This document shows positions 24,131 to 36,470 of a DNA stretch of 64,000 nt, in pieces. A program made the position numbers and the translations under genes. Source of the DNA: Nepenthes gracilis (taxonomy: Eukaryota; Streptophyta; Magnoliopsida; Caryophyllales; Nepenthaceae). Under the pieces are notes generated by a model. It was not told the DNA's origin. It saw only the letters and a program-made list of their open reading frames with translations, and did not search any database. Numbering within the stretch: position 1 is the first letter of the stretch; each line of letters starts with the position of its first letter. The stretch is taken from NCBI GenBank assembly GCA_033239525.1, contig BSYO01000005.1:29109341-29173340 (forward strand), read 5' to 3'.

Positions 24131-26960
24131 GTGATTAAAGGTAATATGCAAATTTTTGATTTTATGACTCATGTTATACATTCATTTGTAGCCCCTAAGT
24201 TTGTAATTTACATGCTCCCCTCTAAATTTTGGAATTTGCAATAATGGTGTTTACCCTGGTGGGTATATCCTTGTTGGCATACTACGTACCCCTAGTGTTA
24301 GGTTTGAGTCAATGGATTTGAATTGTTGGCAAACTTAAATTTGCTTGATATGCTCGATTTTGATGTCATTTTGGGGATGGATTAATTGACGTATTATTAT
24401 GCTTTTATGGACTGATATAACAACTTTGTCTTATTCCGTATCATTGGGTATGAATCTTTTGAGTTCTAAAAAAAGGTGGATGAGTCATTTGGATTGATTT
24501 CAGCTCTATATACGAGCCATTTAATTAAAGATGGATGCCAAGCATATTTGGCCTATGTCACCACGTCTAGGAGTCATAATGTATCGATTAAAGAAATTTC
24601 GGTAGTATGTGAATTTGAGAATGTTTTATCAGAGGATTTTCTTGGCTTACCTCCGAATTGAGAAACTGGGTTAGCATCGATGTAGTACCAGGATCTATAC
24701 TAATCTCGAGAACTCCTTATAAAATGGCCGCATCTGAATTGAAAAAATTAAAATAACAATAGCGGGGGTTGTTGGAAAAAGGATTTATTTGGCTGAATGC
24801 ATCACCGTTGGGAGCATCGGTACTTTTTGTGAAAAAGAAGGATGAATCTATAAGGTTGTGTATTAATTATCGAGAATTGCATAAGATTATGATTAAGAAT
24901 AAGTATCCACAACCAAAAATTGATGATCTGCTTGATTAGTTGCAAGGAGCTCAAGTTTTTTCCAAGATATATTTGCGTTTAGGGTATCACTAGTCTGATC
25001 CATTGAGAATTGATGTAATGTTTGATTAGTTGCAAGGAGCTCAAGTTTTCTCCAAGATATATTTCCGTTTAGGGTATCACCAATTGAGCAACAAGTCTGA
25101 GGATGTACCTAAAACAAAATTTAGGACACCGTATGACCATTATGAATTTTTGGAAATACCTTCTGGGTTAACAAATGTACCGGTAATGCCTATGGACCTT
25201 ATAAATTTGACATTTTAACCTTATCTGGATCAATTTGTAGTAGTTTTTATCAATAACATTTTAATTTATTCAAAGAATTTTGAAGAGTATAAAATTCATT
25301 TGAGGACTGCCCTGCAAATCTTGAGGAAAAGACGGCTGTTTGTAAAAGTGGAAAAGTGTGAGTTTGGTTAGAAGAAGTTCTGTTTTTGGGGCATATAATC
25401 TCAAAAGGAGGCGTATCAATGTATCCGAAGAAGACTGAGAATGTGAATAATTGGGAACGGCCAACCAATATTATAAAGGTTTGAAGTTTCCTAGGTTTGG
25501 CCAGGTACTATCGATGCTCTGTTAAGAATTTCTCGAAGATTGTGGTGCTACAAACATGTCTAACTCAGAAGTAAACGATTTTTCTTTGGGGTAAAGACTG
25601 CGAAAGGAGTTTCTAATAATTAAATGATAAATTAACCTCTACACTAATATTGTCAATTTCTGATGGATCTAGAGGTTTGTGATATATTGCGATACTTCAG
25701 AAAAAGGTTTGGGTTAAGTTTTGATGCAATGTGAATGGGTTGCTTATGGGTCAAGACTGCTCAAGACCCATGAACAAAATTAACCCACCACAATCTAGAA
25801 TTAACGGTGGTGATTTTCGCCTTAAAGATTTGGAAACATTAGTTATATAAGGAGAAGTTTGTTATTTATTCCGATCATAAGAATTTGAAATATTTGTTCT
25901 CGTAGAAAGAGTTAAATATACGGTAATGTCGATGGATTTCTTTTAGGTCTACCAAAGTCGGCGAGATATCTTGATACTATTAGGGTGATTGTGGATAGGC
26001 TGATAAAATCATCCCACTTTTTGCTTGTGAGGATGATGTTCTCCAAGGATCGATTGATACAGTTGTATATTAATGAGATTGTGAACCTGTATGATATTCC
26101 AATTTCAATTATTTCTAATCATAAGTTGAGATTCGTGTCAAAATTTTGGAAGTGCTTGCATAAGGAGCTGGATACTAATTTGAAATTCAGTATGGCATTT
26201 CACTCCTAGACAGGAGGTCAATCGAAAAAATTATTCAAATTTTAGAGGATACGTTAAGGGCATATGATTTAGAGATGAAAATAATTGGAATAATTATTTG
26301 CCGTTAGATGAATTTGTATATAATAATAGTTACCAGTCAAGTATCACAATGGCCCCGTTTAAGGCATTATATGGAAGAAGATGTAGGTCTCCTATTGATT
26401 GGGGATAGATGAGATTAGTAATTGTAAACTTTTAGGCTCGATATCATTTAGGATACGTCCGACATGATCAAAATCATTCGAGATTGTCTAGTAGTTGCTT
26501 AGAGTCATCAAAAAAGCTATACTAATCATCGGAGATTTGATTTGAGTTTTAATGTGAGTGATCATGTGTTCTAGAAAGTATCTATCAGGAAAGGGATTTC
26601 AAAATTTGGAGATGAAAGGAAAATTGAAGCCGAGATTTATTAGACCATTTGAAATTTTACAGCTGATTGAAGATGTGGCTTACAAATTGACCCTACCTCC
26701 TAGTTTAGCAGATTGCTACGACATTTTTCATGTTTCTATGTTGAGAAAATACATATTTGATCATTTGCATATTATTGAATATGAACCGTCATAAATCAAT
26801 GAAAATTTGACATATACTGAGGTTCCAGTTCAAATATTAGAAAGAAAAATCAAGTGTTACGTTCTAAAGTGATTCCATTAATAAATGTGCTTTGGAAGAA
26901 TCATTCATTTGAAGAAACAACTTAGGAATGTGAAGATAAAGTCCGGGAGAAATACGCCAA
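24131..26960 (+). pseudogene. Gypsy pol remnant (PR, RT, RNase H, IN)
   Basis: A protease-like segment with LDFDVILGMD lies near 24350. RT follows ([15 protein letters not shown] about 24800, [11 protein letters not shown] about 24850, VVFINNILIYS about 25240), then RNase H, an integrase core (25985-26209, IVDRLIKSSHF) and the C-terminal LKPRFIRPFEIL...FHVSMLRKY near 26620-26750. Stops and shifts are frequent, and RT contains an internal duplication. Confidence 0.85.
24932..25083 (+). repeat. Internal duplication in the RT region
   Basis: About 61 bases encoding QGAQVFSKIYxRLGYH occur at 24932 and again at 25022, a period of 90. The copies differ at few positions. Confidence 0.9.
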
Positions 26961-27008
26961 CCCATGCAAGTTTTAATGTATGCAAATTTCAATGACGAAA
27001 TTGTTATA

Positions 27009-27021
27009 AAGAGGGGATAGT
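27009..27021 (+). other. Polypurine tract before the 3' LTR
   Basis: AAAGAGGGGATAG lies directly upstream of the LTR start TATAATGCC at 27022, where the plus-strand primer is expected. Confidence 0.65.
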
Positions 27022-28812
27022 TATAATGCCAGGTTTCTAATTATAACTTTTGATATCATAAATTAATTTAAGTCCATTTAAAAATAATTATTTAATGAAA
27101 ATTTTAAAGGAGAATTTAATTATGGAAGCAAGTTTAGTACTTGATATGCGCCTGATCATTGCTCATGTGCATTTCAAGTAGAATGTGCACGCCCAAGGAA
27201 TGCCCCTGCAGCCCTCGTGTGTGTTTTGAGTTGAATCCTCGCGCCTGAGTTGTATCCGATATGGTGCTTATACGCGCTTGAAAGTTTGGGCGGCACTTGA
27301 TGCGCGTTAGACCGACGCTTGTATGCCGAATCATTTATAAAAGTATCGCCAGGATTGTTTTCAGCCATTTTTCGTAGGAAGGAGAGAAATAGAAGAGAAA
27401 GAAGAGAGAGGAAGAGAAGGAATGTGATTTTGAAGTATTATTTTGTTAGATCAGTTAGATTTAAAAGTTAGTACAAGTATTTGTAAGCCTGATCTGTGGT
27501 TCATTTTAGATTCCTTTTAATTTTGTTTACGTTTTGTGTTTTAAGATGCATGCATATAACCCTTTACTTCCCCATTTTGAGTATTGTTACATGTATATGG
27601 TTTTAATCAAAGGTTTTGAGGTTTTATTGAACATTTGAGATTTTTGTTCGATTTGTACCAAATAAAAAAACATTTAAATTATTATATTTATATACACGAA
27701 TATTTGTAAAATAAAAATCATAAAAATGTACATTTGGCCTTATATGTGGTAGTTCATGCACGTGCTTCGAGTTGAACTCTATTTTATTATTTAATTCAAT
27801 ATTTGTATTTTCCTATAAAGTGAAAAGTTTTGTATTTATAATTCTTCAAAATGAAAGTTTTATACTTTTCCGACAGGGAAGAAAAGTTTTGGATATTTGT
27901 TAGTATCTCCCGATTTAGTATTTTACTGAGAATCATTGTAAGGAATTGAGCGAAATAATATATTTGAACGTTCTAATATATTTAGACAAACTTGAGGATT
28001 ATACCTATTATCTACGTGTTGCAAAAGAAATTGGCATTTAACCCCATCTATAAGCAAGAATATATAGATGGGCTATGAATCTAAATAATAGTGACCTGGC
28101 CTAAAGTTACTTGGAGTACGTATGACTCTTGTTCAAAATTTATCTTTTGGTCTTTGGTTCTAAAATTTTAGCATGTTATGGATTTTCGAGATTCTACTTG
28201 CATCTGATTTGATATTTGATATGTTTATTTCTTGAGATTTGCAAGCTTTGATCGTTATTTCGTTTTATCTTGATTTAGATTGAGCCTTGAATTTCGAGCC
28301 TTTGAATTTATGATATTGGACTTTTGGATAATTTCGTACATTTAGAATATTTGGTATTCATATTCGGATTACGAATTTTACATATGAAATCACATTTAAA
28401 CATTTGACGTATGGACCTTTGACGTTTAAAATATTTAATATATGGAATTTTGTATGTGTTTTATTATTTTAATTTCTTCGTTCTGATTTACAAACCTGCA
28501 TTTATTACTATATATGTACACAATTGTTTGAGATTTCAGCTCTCGTTTTGTAAATATTTCTAGCCCTTTCAGATTAGAGGGTTTTGTAGATTTGCGAGTT
28601 TCAGACAAAATGTGACTCAAAGATTTGGATTGGTTATAGTAGTATTTTGAATTTGTATATGAATTTATAATTGATTTGTATTGGGTCTTTCAAATTGAGG
28701 ATGCTATATTATTTGCTTATTTTAATAGTTACTGTTTTAAAAATGCTCTGTATTTTGGATATGATAGGATTATGGTAATTATTTGAATTTTTGTTAGATG
28801 TTTTGCCTTGCG
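27022..28812 (+). repeat. 3' LTR of gypsy element 1, 3'-truncated
   Basis: It is homologous to 21067-22830 and includes the GC block, TATA box (27334-27343) and hairpin module. Homology stops at about 28812, so the last 200-250 bp are absent. The copies are clearly diverged, indicating an old insertion. Confidence 0.8.
28043..28072 (+). repeat. LTR hairpin: 10-bp perfect inverted repeat, 10-base loop
   Basis: CCCATCTATA (28043-28052) pairs perfectly with TATAGATGGG (28063-28072). The related LTR at 53072-53099 keeps the hairpin with a changed base pair. Confidence 0.7.
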
Positions 28813-31484
28813 TGTGTGAAGACCGATTTTCAGATGTTCCTCGTAGACGACAATGAACCCTGGATGAAGGGAGCAGGTCGCATCATCAATGCCAGGCACA
28901 GTGTACTCAATGACACTCAGAATATGATACTGTACAGAGACTCAATCATTCTGCCAGTAAGGATGGACAAAATATCAGCGACACCTCGAGGAGCCATTCA
29001 AAAAGTAGCGTAAGCCAACAACAAAGGCAAACTAGGGTAAAGATATTCCAAGAACAAAGAGATGCAGAAACGGCTAACGGCCAATATTTAAATAGCCAAC
29101 GCTCCAACCCAAAAACGATGTTGTTTGAGGATATCGAAGAAGCGCACCTCCATGACAACTGTGACATGTGCCCATGTCGCAGAATGCCGCGGCATGTCAG
29201 CTCATTGGGTTAGTCATGTTGATTGACATTTTGCCTCCCCACGCAGTGCGCTGACAACATGACGGCCCAAGGCCTAGATCGGTGAGTCGATAACATAACA
29301 CAGGTAACGATGCCCTAACATGCCCCTTTTTCAAGGTGCAACAGATTGGCGATGTGCAACCCTGGCAAGCTAGAGACAAGTTCGCTCGGTTTGTGTCCTA
29401 GCCATGCATTCGGGACCTATTATTGCCAGTCGGATTGTCAGAATACTGAGTTGTTAATGGTCCAAGTAGTCAGGTTATTAAAAATCACGTAACAAAAAAC
29501 AACATTCAATCGCTTCAACTATTTACATTATGCAAAAATACTGGAGCCATACAACAATGACAACAAATACTGCTCGAAAAATTTCATTTATTAGTTCTTT
29601 TTACAACATACAAGTTTATAATAGTAGACTTACAACTCAAGAAAATAATAATATATGAAGCGGGACCCGATCCACAGTCATCCAATCAACCCGAGGACAA
29701 GCAACCAGAGAAGGGAGGTACTCCCCCGAGGGAAGCCCACCTGACCGGAAGGCGGGCACCAAAAGAAGACTCTTAGCCCCTAAGAAAAGTCAAAACACTT
29801 AGCACATCCTACTTTGGGCGGTCAAGAGTAAAAGAGAAGAAAAACGAAAACAACTCTTACCCATGGAACGGAATCCCAACTATAAGAACAACATGCTCTA
29901 GGTGTGCGAGAGAAGAAACCTTCTGTCTTTCCAGAGCTAGAAGCAGTCCTGTAGAAAGAACCGCCCGATGCCGAGGAGTGGAACAGAGAGCCACCGCCCA
30001 AAACCCAGGATTTTGGATAGAAATAGTGGGTCCGATTTTGGGACAGGCGTAAAAGAAGAAAACCAAGGCAGCTTCCCACATAAAAGAGGGTAACCAATGC
30101 AGACTTTGGGTGCATCCTCGGATTTTGCCTTCAAACATTGGAAAACTTCCTCTGATCCCGGCTTGTGGTAGCATAGGGTCAATGCCAGCTTCGAACTCTT
30201 ACACCATTTGACTGGTGAAAATGATTTGTGATGTAAGGTGTAGAGAGCATCTCCATTTATGGTCGAGAAAAAGATCAATAGGCAATTAATGCGGGAAATT
30301 ACCCACGCTAACGTAGTCGGTAGAAGATTGAATCAAATCCTAACCGACTGAACGGCGAATCAGCAACGTTCTTGGGGAAGGAACACACGTGCAGACCTAT
30401 AGCTAGTATTCCATCAATGAACATGCCTTGAGTTAAAAATTCAAACCTCCCAACATGGAATACTAGTAATGGGTACGGTAACCCATGGGTCGGCCTAGGA
30501 ACTCAACCCACTAGAGAAAGAAAAGCTCAGGAGACAAAAGCCCAGCAGGACGCTACCCTAACCAAGGATCCAGAGGGAAACACGGTTGGCCCAAGTGGGT
30601 TGACCCGGAATTGCCCAACAGAAAATGGGCAATAAGGGCTACATAATGTGCTGCCCCAACAGTCATCCCTCCAACTCAGCAGCCAACAATCTTCATAGCT
30701 TAGCGTATAACGGCCCACTTACCATAATGTGGCCCGATAATTGCGCCCCCATCATTGCGCATCACTCCCAGTATGGCAATCGTGGCTTAGCAAATCTTTT
30801 CAGAAGGCAACTGCCATTTAGCGCCCCCCATGATCGCTCTAACGGTGGGGTGAATATTCCCAAATGGTTGCAGTTACCGTAACTGCTCCTCATAATCGCT
30901 GACACAACTCAACGGATTTACGCAAACACTTGTCACCAGTTGTGAGGCCTAAGAATAGCTAAGTTGACGCTTGCTCTATAAATATACCCCCTCCACTGCA
31001 ACAGAGAGGATTGAAGCTCGAATCTCCAATTGAGCAACCAAGTAATCCTTACATTCAGAACATTCTCCTTTTACTCAGTCGTTAATACACACTGGGGTCC
31101 TGAAAAGTCACTTCTCTGATGAGTGCAATCATCCCAAAGCCGCCCTTCCTAAAGAGCCCACTGTTCAAAACCGCTTCCAACCGAGCATACCTCTTGGAGC
31201 CAAGTCCTCCATAACACACTCAAATCCCCCTTTTCATGCATGCGTCCATGCGTCATACATTCCTCCATCTTTCTCTCCAACAAAGAAATATTTCTAGATT
31301 GAGTATCAGAGGATATACCGATGAGTAAATTCTGCCATCCTTTGACCACTTGTTTGTTTTTTGTGCTGTGTAGGATCCAAGTTCTCAGAGACGACGACTA
31401 GATCCACTTCAATTCAACTTATTAAGCGAGATCAAGCGACTCCCTAATTCGTATGACGACTTAGATCTGGAGACGTATCAACTT
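28813..31484 (+). repeat. Non-coding LTR-like relic (Tat/Ogre-like)
   Basis: A 2.7-kb segment, GC-richer than its neighbours, ends GTGTAGGATCCAAGTT...GAGACGTATCAAC. That is the end seen in the relic at 13180-14153, and CCATCAATGAACAT near 30410 also recurs there. No reverse transcriptase or integrase motif is seen on either strand. I infer a long LTR or non-autonomous element of the Tat/Ogre type. The left boundary is where the gypsy 1 LTR stops. Confidence 0.4.
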
Positions 31485-31559
31485 TAAAAATTAAAGCAAA
31501 TATTAAAAAAATATTAATATTCTTTTGAGCATAAAATTTTTGTATCTTTATTAGGGGAA

Positions 31560-31927
31560 AGCTATGCTTCACTTATATTTTCTTTGAGAGAATTTTGCAC
31601 TCACATTTTTTTAAAAGAGTGAAAGAGTGAAGGTATCACTTGAGCAAAACCTCTACGGTTAGAGTATTAATTGTATTACGAGATTTGATCTTTACCTAGG
31701 AGAAGAAGATTGAGTTTAGTGGATATGAACTTTCAAGCGAGGCTTAATAACTAGATGTAAGCATTGCTAAATCAGTATAAATGAGGTCTCAAATCTCTCT
31801 ATCTTTGCTGTTTATTTATTTATCATATTTATTTTAGTTTTACATATCTAATATTTGAACAAACTGGAATTATTAAAAATTAGAAACAAACTTGTTCAAT
31901 CCCTCTTAGGTTAATATTAGGATAACA
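31560..31927 (+). repeat. 5' LTR of the SIRE-like element (partial)
   Basis: It shares an ordered set of motifs with 41434-41725, including GTGAAGGTATC, GATTTGATCTT, GACTTAGATGTAAG-like text and CAAATCTCTCT. It ends GATAACA at 31927, followed by ATTCGTATTAATG, a decayed ATTGGTATCAGAG primer site. The start is approximate. Confidence 0.7.
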
Positions 31928-32237
31928 ATTCGTATTAATGATTGGCTTTTAAAAACAAAGCTCAACAGCTTTAAGGGTTGAGATCATTTTATTTTATATT
32001 TTGATTGTCTCCTTTTTGTTGAGTTTATTGAATTAACTTGTCATATGCATGACTCTTAATAATTCTAATTTTGAAGATCAATCCACTTGTATACCACCAT
32101 TTTTTAATGTAACCTACTATACATATTAAAAAACTAGAATCAGACTATATTCACAATCAATACATCAATTCTCTTAGAAAATAACTCAAACTAAATATAT
32201 TGAAATAATAATAAAAGACTCCACTACTAACGATGAT

Positions 32238-33110
32238 ATGCCTAAACGAAAGGAAAATGAGAGTTACAAAGAAATGAAACTTTGTAGTGCTAATGCAAAA
32301 GCAATGAACTTATTTTATTGTGCTTTGGATCAAAATGGGTATAATAGAGTTCAAATATTTAAAAAGGCTAATAAAATATGGAAAGCACTTGAAATTACCA
32401 ATGAAGGAACTATTCAAGTTAAAAAAACTAAACTAAATATTCTTGCGCGTGATTATGAATTATTTTGCATGAAGTTGCATGAGTCCATTACTGAAATGAT
32501 TACTTGTTTTACGGATATTGTTAATGGACTAACTATACTTAGAAAGTCTTTATGTAATAGCGAGCAAGTGAATAATATTACTAGGCCTCTACCAAATGCA
32601 TGAGATATAAAAGCGACAACTATCAATGAAGCAAAGGTCTTAATAAATTATCTACAGAGGAGCTCATTGGATCACTTGTAGCATATGAGTTACAAGTCAA
32701 GAGAACTAAAAATGAAGATAAAGAAAGAAAGCTTATCGCCCGCAAATCTTCAAATGAAGAAGATGACAATGAAAATGATGATAATTTAGCAATGGTAATT
32801 AAAAGATTTTCAAAAATGAAAAAGCAAATCAAAAACTTGAAAAATAATTAACTAAACAGATGTCATTTTTTTAAATGTAAGAAACCCCAAAATTACAAAT
32901 CAGATTATCAATTGTTGAAATTTGAAAAAGAAAAATAAAAGTCTTCAAATAACACTTTTAAAAAGAAAGCTTTTAAGGATGATTAAGAAGAATACCTTGA
33001 CTTTCTGAGTAGATCAGATGAAGAAATCGAAGAACAATAAGTTGCTTAAATATAATTCACCGCAAGGGTTGAAAATGACAATGAGGTAAATCAAGAAACT
33101 TTCACTTATA
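32238..33110 (+). pseudogene. SIRE-like gag remnant
   Basis: An open stretch to 32603 contains NAKAMNLFYCALDQNGYNRV and KIWKALEITNEGTIQVKKTK, typical of copia gag of the UBN2/SIRE type. A later frame has a CFKCKKPQNYK knuckle near 32860-32900, in decayed form. Several stops follow. Confidence 0.85.
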
Positions 33111-33599
33111 ATGAACTTTTTGATGCCTTCATTATAATTTGAATTATTTGGAATTTAAAAAAAAAGTTTTTAAAAAGAAAATACCATACTTAGAAGAAGA
33201 ACTAGAAAATATTAAAAATAAAAATGATGTATTGCATACAAAAACTAATGAGATAGAAAAAAAAAAACGAAGAGCTTAAGAATAACTTGAATGTATGCAT
33301 GCTTGTGATGGCGAAACTACTTTGTTAAAAAAAGGTTGATCATGTTAAAATTTTGGCTATGTTTACTAATGGTAGAGACAATTTAGATAAAATATTAAGT
33401 AAACAATGATTTCTGCATGATAAAATCGAAATTAGATTTAGAGATAATATTAAACAAAAAAATTTAAAATTTATTTTGTAAAAGTTAAACAATTTAATAC
33501 ACCTTAAATTATACATTTTTATTGTTATAAAAGTGGCCTTATTCATATGATTGCATATTAAGGAAAAGGCTACATGCAAATTATAAGAAAGTGTGGGTT

Positions 33600-34197
33600 C
33601 CAAAAGGAACCAATGCTAACATACAAGGACTCAAATAATTTAAGGTACCAAAATCAATCACTTGATCATTTTTGTGAGTGAGATCCATGTACAAGAAAGA
33701 AAAATGGTTTTTAGATAGCTGATGCTGAAGACATGATCTATAATATCTCAAATTTTATATTTTTTGATAAATAAGACTAGAGGACAAGTCACCTTTGGAG
33801 ATAATTGAAAAGGCAAAATTATTGGCATAGGCAACATTGGTAAGGGTACCTCACCATTTCTTAAAGATATCTCATTTGTTGATGCCTTAAGATATAACTT
33901 AATTAGCATTAGTCAATTATGTAACAAAGGTTATAAAGTCATGTTTGATGGAAAAAAATGCAAAATTAAGAGAAAACATGATAAATCTACTATATTTGTT
34001 GCAAAAGAGGATTGGAAATGTTCATGTACTTGATTAGATGGGTTAAGCAAACAACAAGTTGATTGTTTAAGTGCATTGAATGACTAACCATAATTATGGC
34101 ATAAGAGATATGGGCATGCTAGTATCTATATGCTTTTTTAAATGGCTAAACTTGACATTTTTAGAGATTTACCTATCATGGCTTTTGAAAAAGATAA
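33600..34197 (+). pseudogene. SIRE-like protease/GAG-pre-integrase remnant
   Basis: Broken frames include SPLEIIEKAK and the WHKRYGHAS-like block near 34100 (LWHKRYGHASIYM in part). The frame runs into the target duplication GATAA at 34193-34197, where the LTR has inserted. Confidence 0.75.
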
Positions 34198-36465
34198 TGT
34201 AAGGCTAAAGTTTGAGTTTTATTATAATCTTGATTAATTAAGTCGATGTAATTAAAATTAATTAAAATTAAGGTCAAAGAATAATAAAAAATTAGGTCAA
34301 AGTCAAGATGGGCCCGGATTTCATCAAATTGAGGAATGCCTAACCAGTGACTTACGTGCACCTGTGTGTGGAAGGCAGATTGGTTCGCGCCTGAAAGTCA
34401 CTTGATTGGTACTTGAGCACGCGCTGGCAGAATGTACACGCTCAAAGCACGCTTGAAGGAACACCCGAGCGCCACAACCTATGTGATTAGCACTCGAAGC
34501 ACGCTCGAGCAGTGCTCGTGCACCATATATGGCCTCAGCACGCCTGACTCTATGCTCAAGCGCCACTCAATATGAATAGTGAAATCTAGATAATTTCTGT
34601 CATTTTTCTCAACAAATTTGAGAAAGAAGAAAGGAGACGAGGAGAAGAGAGAGAAGGAGAGAGAGAAAACCAAAGGAGCTCAAATTAAGTGAATCCAAGC
34701 TAGAATTTGGTGAGAATCAAGTTAATGCAAGTGTATTTCAAGCCTCTTTTTCTCTTATTGTTGTTCCTTGCTGAATTCTTTGAGCATTTCTTGACTCAAA
34801 TGCTCATGCATGACATGATTTCATAGTTTAGAGGTTTATGATCAACATGCATGAGAAATTCTTCTTATATTGTTTCAAAACTACATGAACTTTATGCCTA
34901 AACTCAAGTATATGGAATAATTTAGTTGTTTTTTGTAATTGCTCCTTCATGCATGTGTAAATTTCTTACCTAATATTCTTACATAATTATAAATTGTTAA
35001 ATATAAGTTCTTACATAGTAAATTATACACTACACGTTCTGAAATTTAGTAGAATCTTCTGCATGTTTACTAATTTCTGCATTATGCTGAATTTTTCTAC
35101 ATTACCATGCTAATTTAGCATTCCATGATTTAAAATTTATTATAACTAATTTTTTACAGAAAGTTTAAGTATGAATGGATAGAATCTTGAAAAAAAACTC
35201 TACTATAAGCTAAGAATTATGGTCATTTTTTTCAGAATTAAAAAAATTATAAAATATGCAGAAAAATGTAGAGTTTTTATAAAAATATGTATTAGATCAT
35301 GGTTATTATTCAGCAAATATTATATTATGACATGCCTTAGTATATTATAGTGATATATCAAGGTTTGAACCTCTTATCCACAGGTGAAAGCGACGTTCAA
35401 CCTCATCTACAGGGTTATATATATGATAGCCCATCTACGAGTCTTGAATAGTAGTGTACGACTTTTAGTTGTATAGAAACAAACATAACCTAGGCTTTGA
35501 TTGTCCACTCCTTTAGTCAGTAAGGCCTACTAGTCCTTAGTCCCTAAGAAAATTAGATTTCAATATATTTTGATAATAAGAAATGAACAAGAACATGATA
35601 AAGAATACTTGAATAATTAATCTGAATTTTCTGCATAAGTATCATGTCATTATATCAGACTATGATTCATTGTTCCTTTCGACAGCTTTTGATATGTTTA
35701 AATGTGAATTATACATGATCATTTGTTAAATTATATATCTTATTGAGTATTTGGCTCACTCTTACTTCTATTTACTAACCCCTTCGGATGAGAGGCTCGG
35801 GTAATTGTAGGACGAACAAGATTAAAGAACTGTTTGAGGAGATTAGTTTAGAATTTTAAATGCTAAGTTGATGTTGTATTTCAGTTCCAAACAGTAAAGA
35901 ACATGTTTAATGATGTATTTTAGTTTGAATTTAATATTCGGGCAGCAGTAAATGATGTTTATGTTATTCAAACAGTAGTTGTAGTTGATAAGTTGTATAT
36001 CTTTGATTTCGGTATTTTATTTATGGTTTGTAGTTAGGGAAAGTTGGCTGTCCAGCAGTAGACAGCAGCAGCTTTTAATTTCGATCATTATGATATTGCA
36101 GTTCAAATAATATGTCATGAGTTATGTTCATTGTGGATTGTGATGTCGCGGAATGCCGGTCATCCGACTGATGGATTCAATTACCAATCATGCTTTAATA
36201 TTTTTATTTCAGCAGATTATATACACTGATTTTGTGGTTGGACAAGCATAACTCCTTACGTAAGATTCAACGTGTCGATATGGTCGGTAACGGAACCACA
36301 TGACTACATGGTATAATTTAGATTCTGTGTATGGTTTATATTAATTTAATTATAGTTGGTCAAAGTACCGACGTGAAATTCAAGTCCGACATTAATTAGA
36401 TGGTTTATTAGTTACTTAATAATTAGATAATTATTAATGACGAGATCAAGATTTGGGACGTGATA
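34198..36465 (+). mobile_element. Solo gypsy LTR (2268 bp) inside the SIRE-like integrase, TSD GATAA
   Basis: It starts TGTAAGGCTAAAG and ends GGGACGTGATA (decayed TGACA). GATAA occurs at 34193-34197 and 36466-36470. The copia frame is continuous across it. The text is of the same family as the LTR at 41928, with a GC block at 34340-34570, a GA-rich leader at 34615-34675 and the hairpin module near 35360-35470. Confidence 0.9.
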
Positions 36466-36470
36466 GATAA

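Larger units (their letters stand above)
21067..28812 (+). mobile_element. Ty3/gypsy retrotransposon 1 (Tekay/Del-like), both LTRs present, 3' end truncated
   Basis: The two LTR copies (21067-23038 and 27022-28812) are clearly homologous along their lengths and enclose gag, protease, RT, RNase H and integrase remnants in gypsy order. A degenerate tRNA-Met-type primer site follows the 5' LTR and a polypurine tract precedes the 3' LTR. The last 230 bp or so of the 3' LTR are replaced by the next element. The integrase tail resembles that of chromovirus Tekay/Del elements; that lineage call is from memory. Confidence 0.85.
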
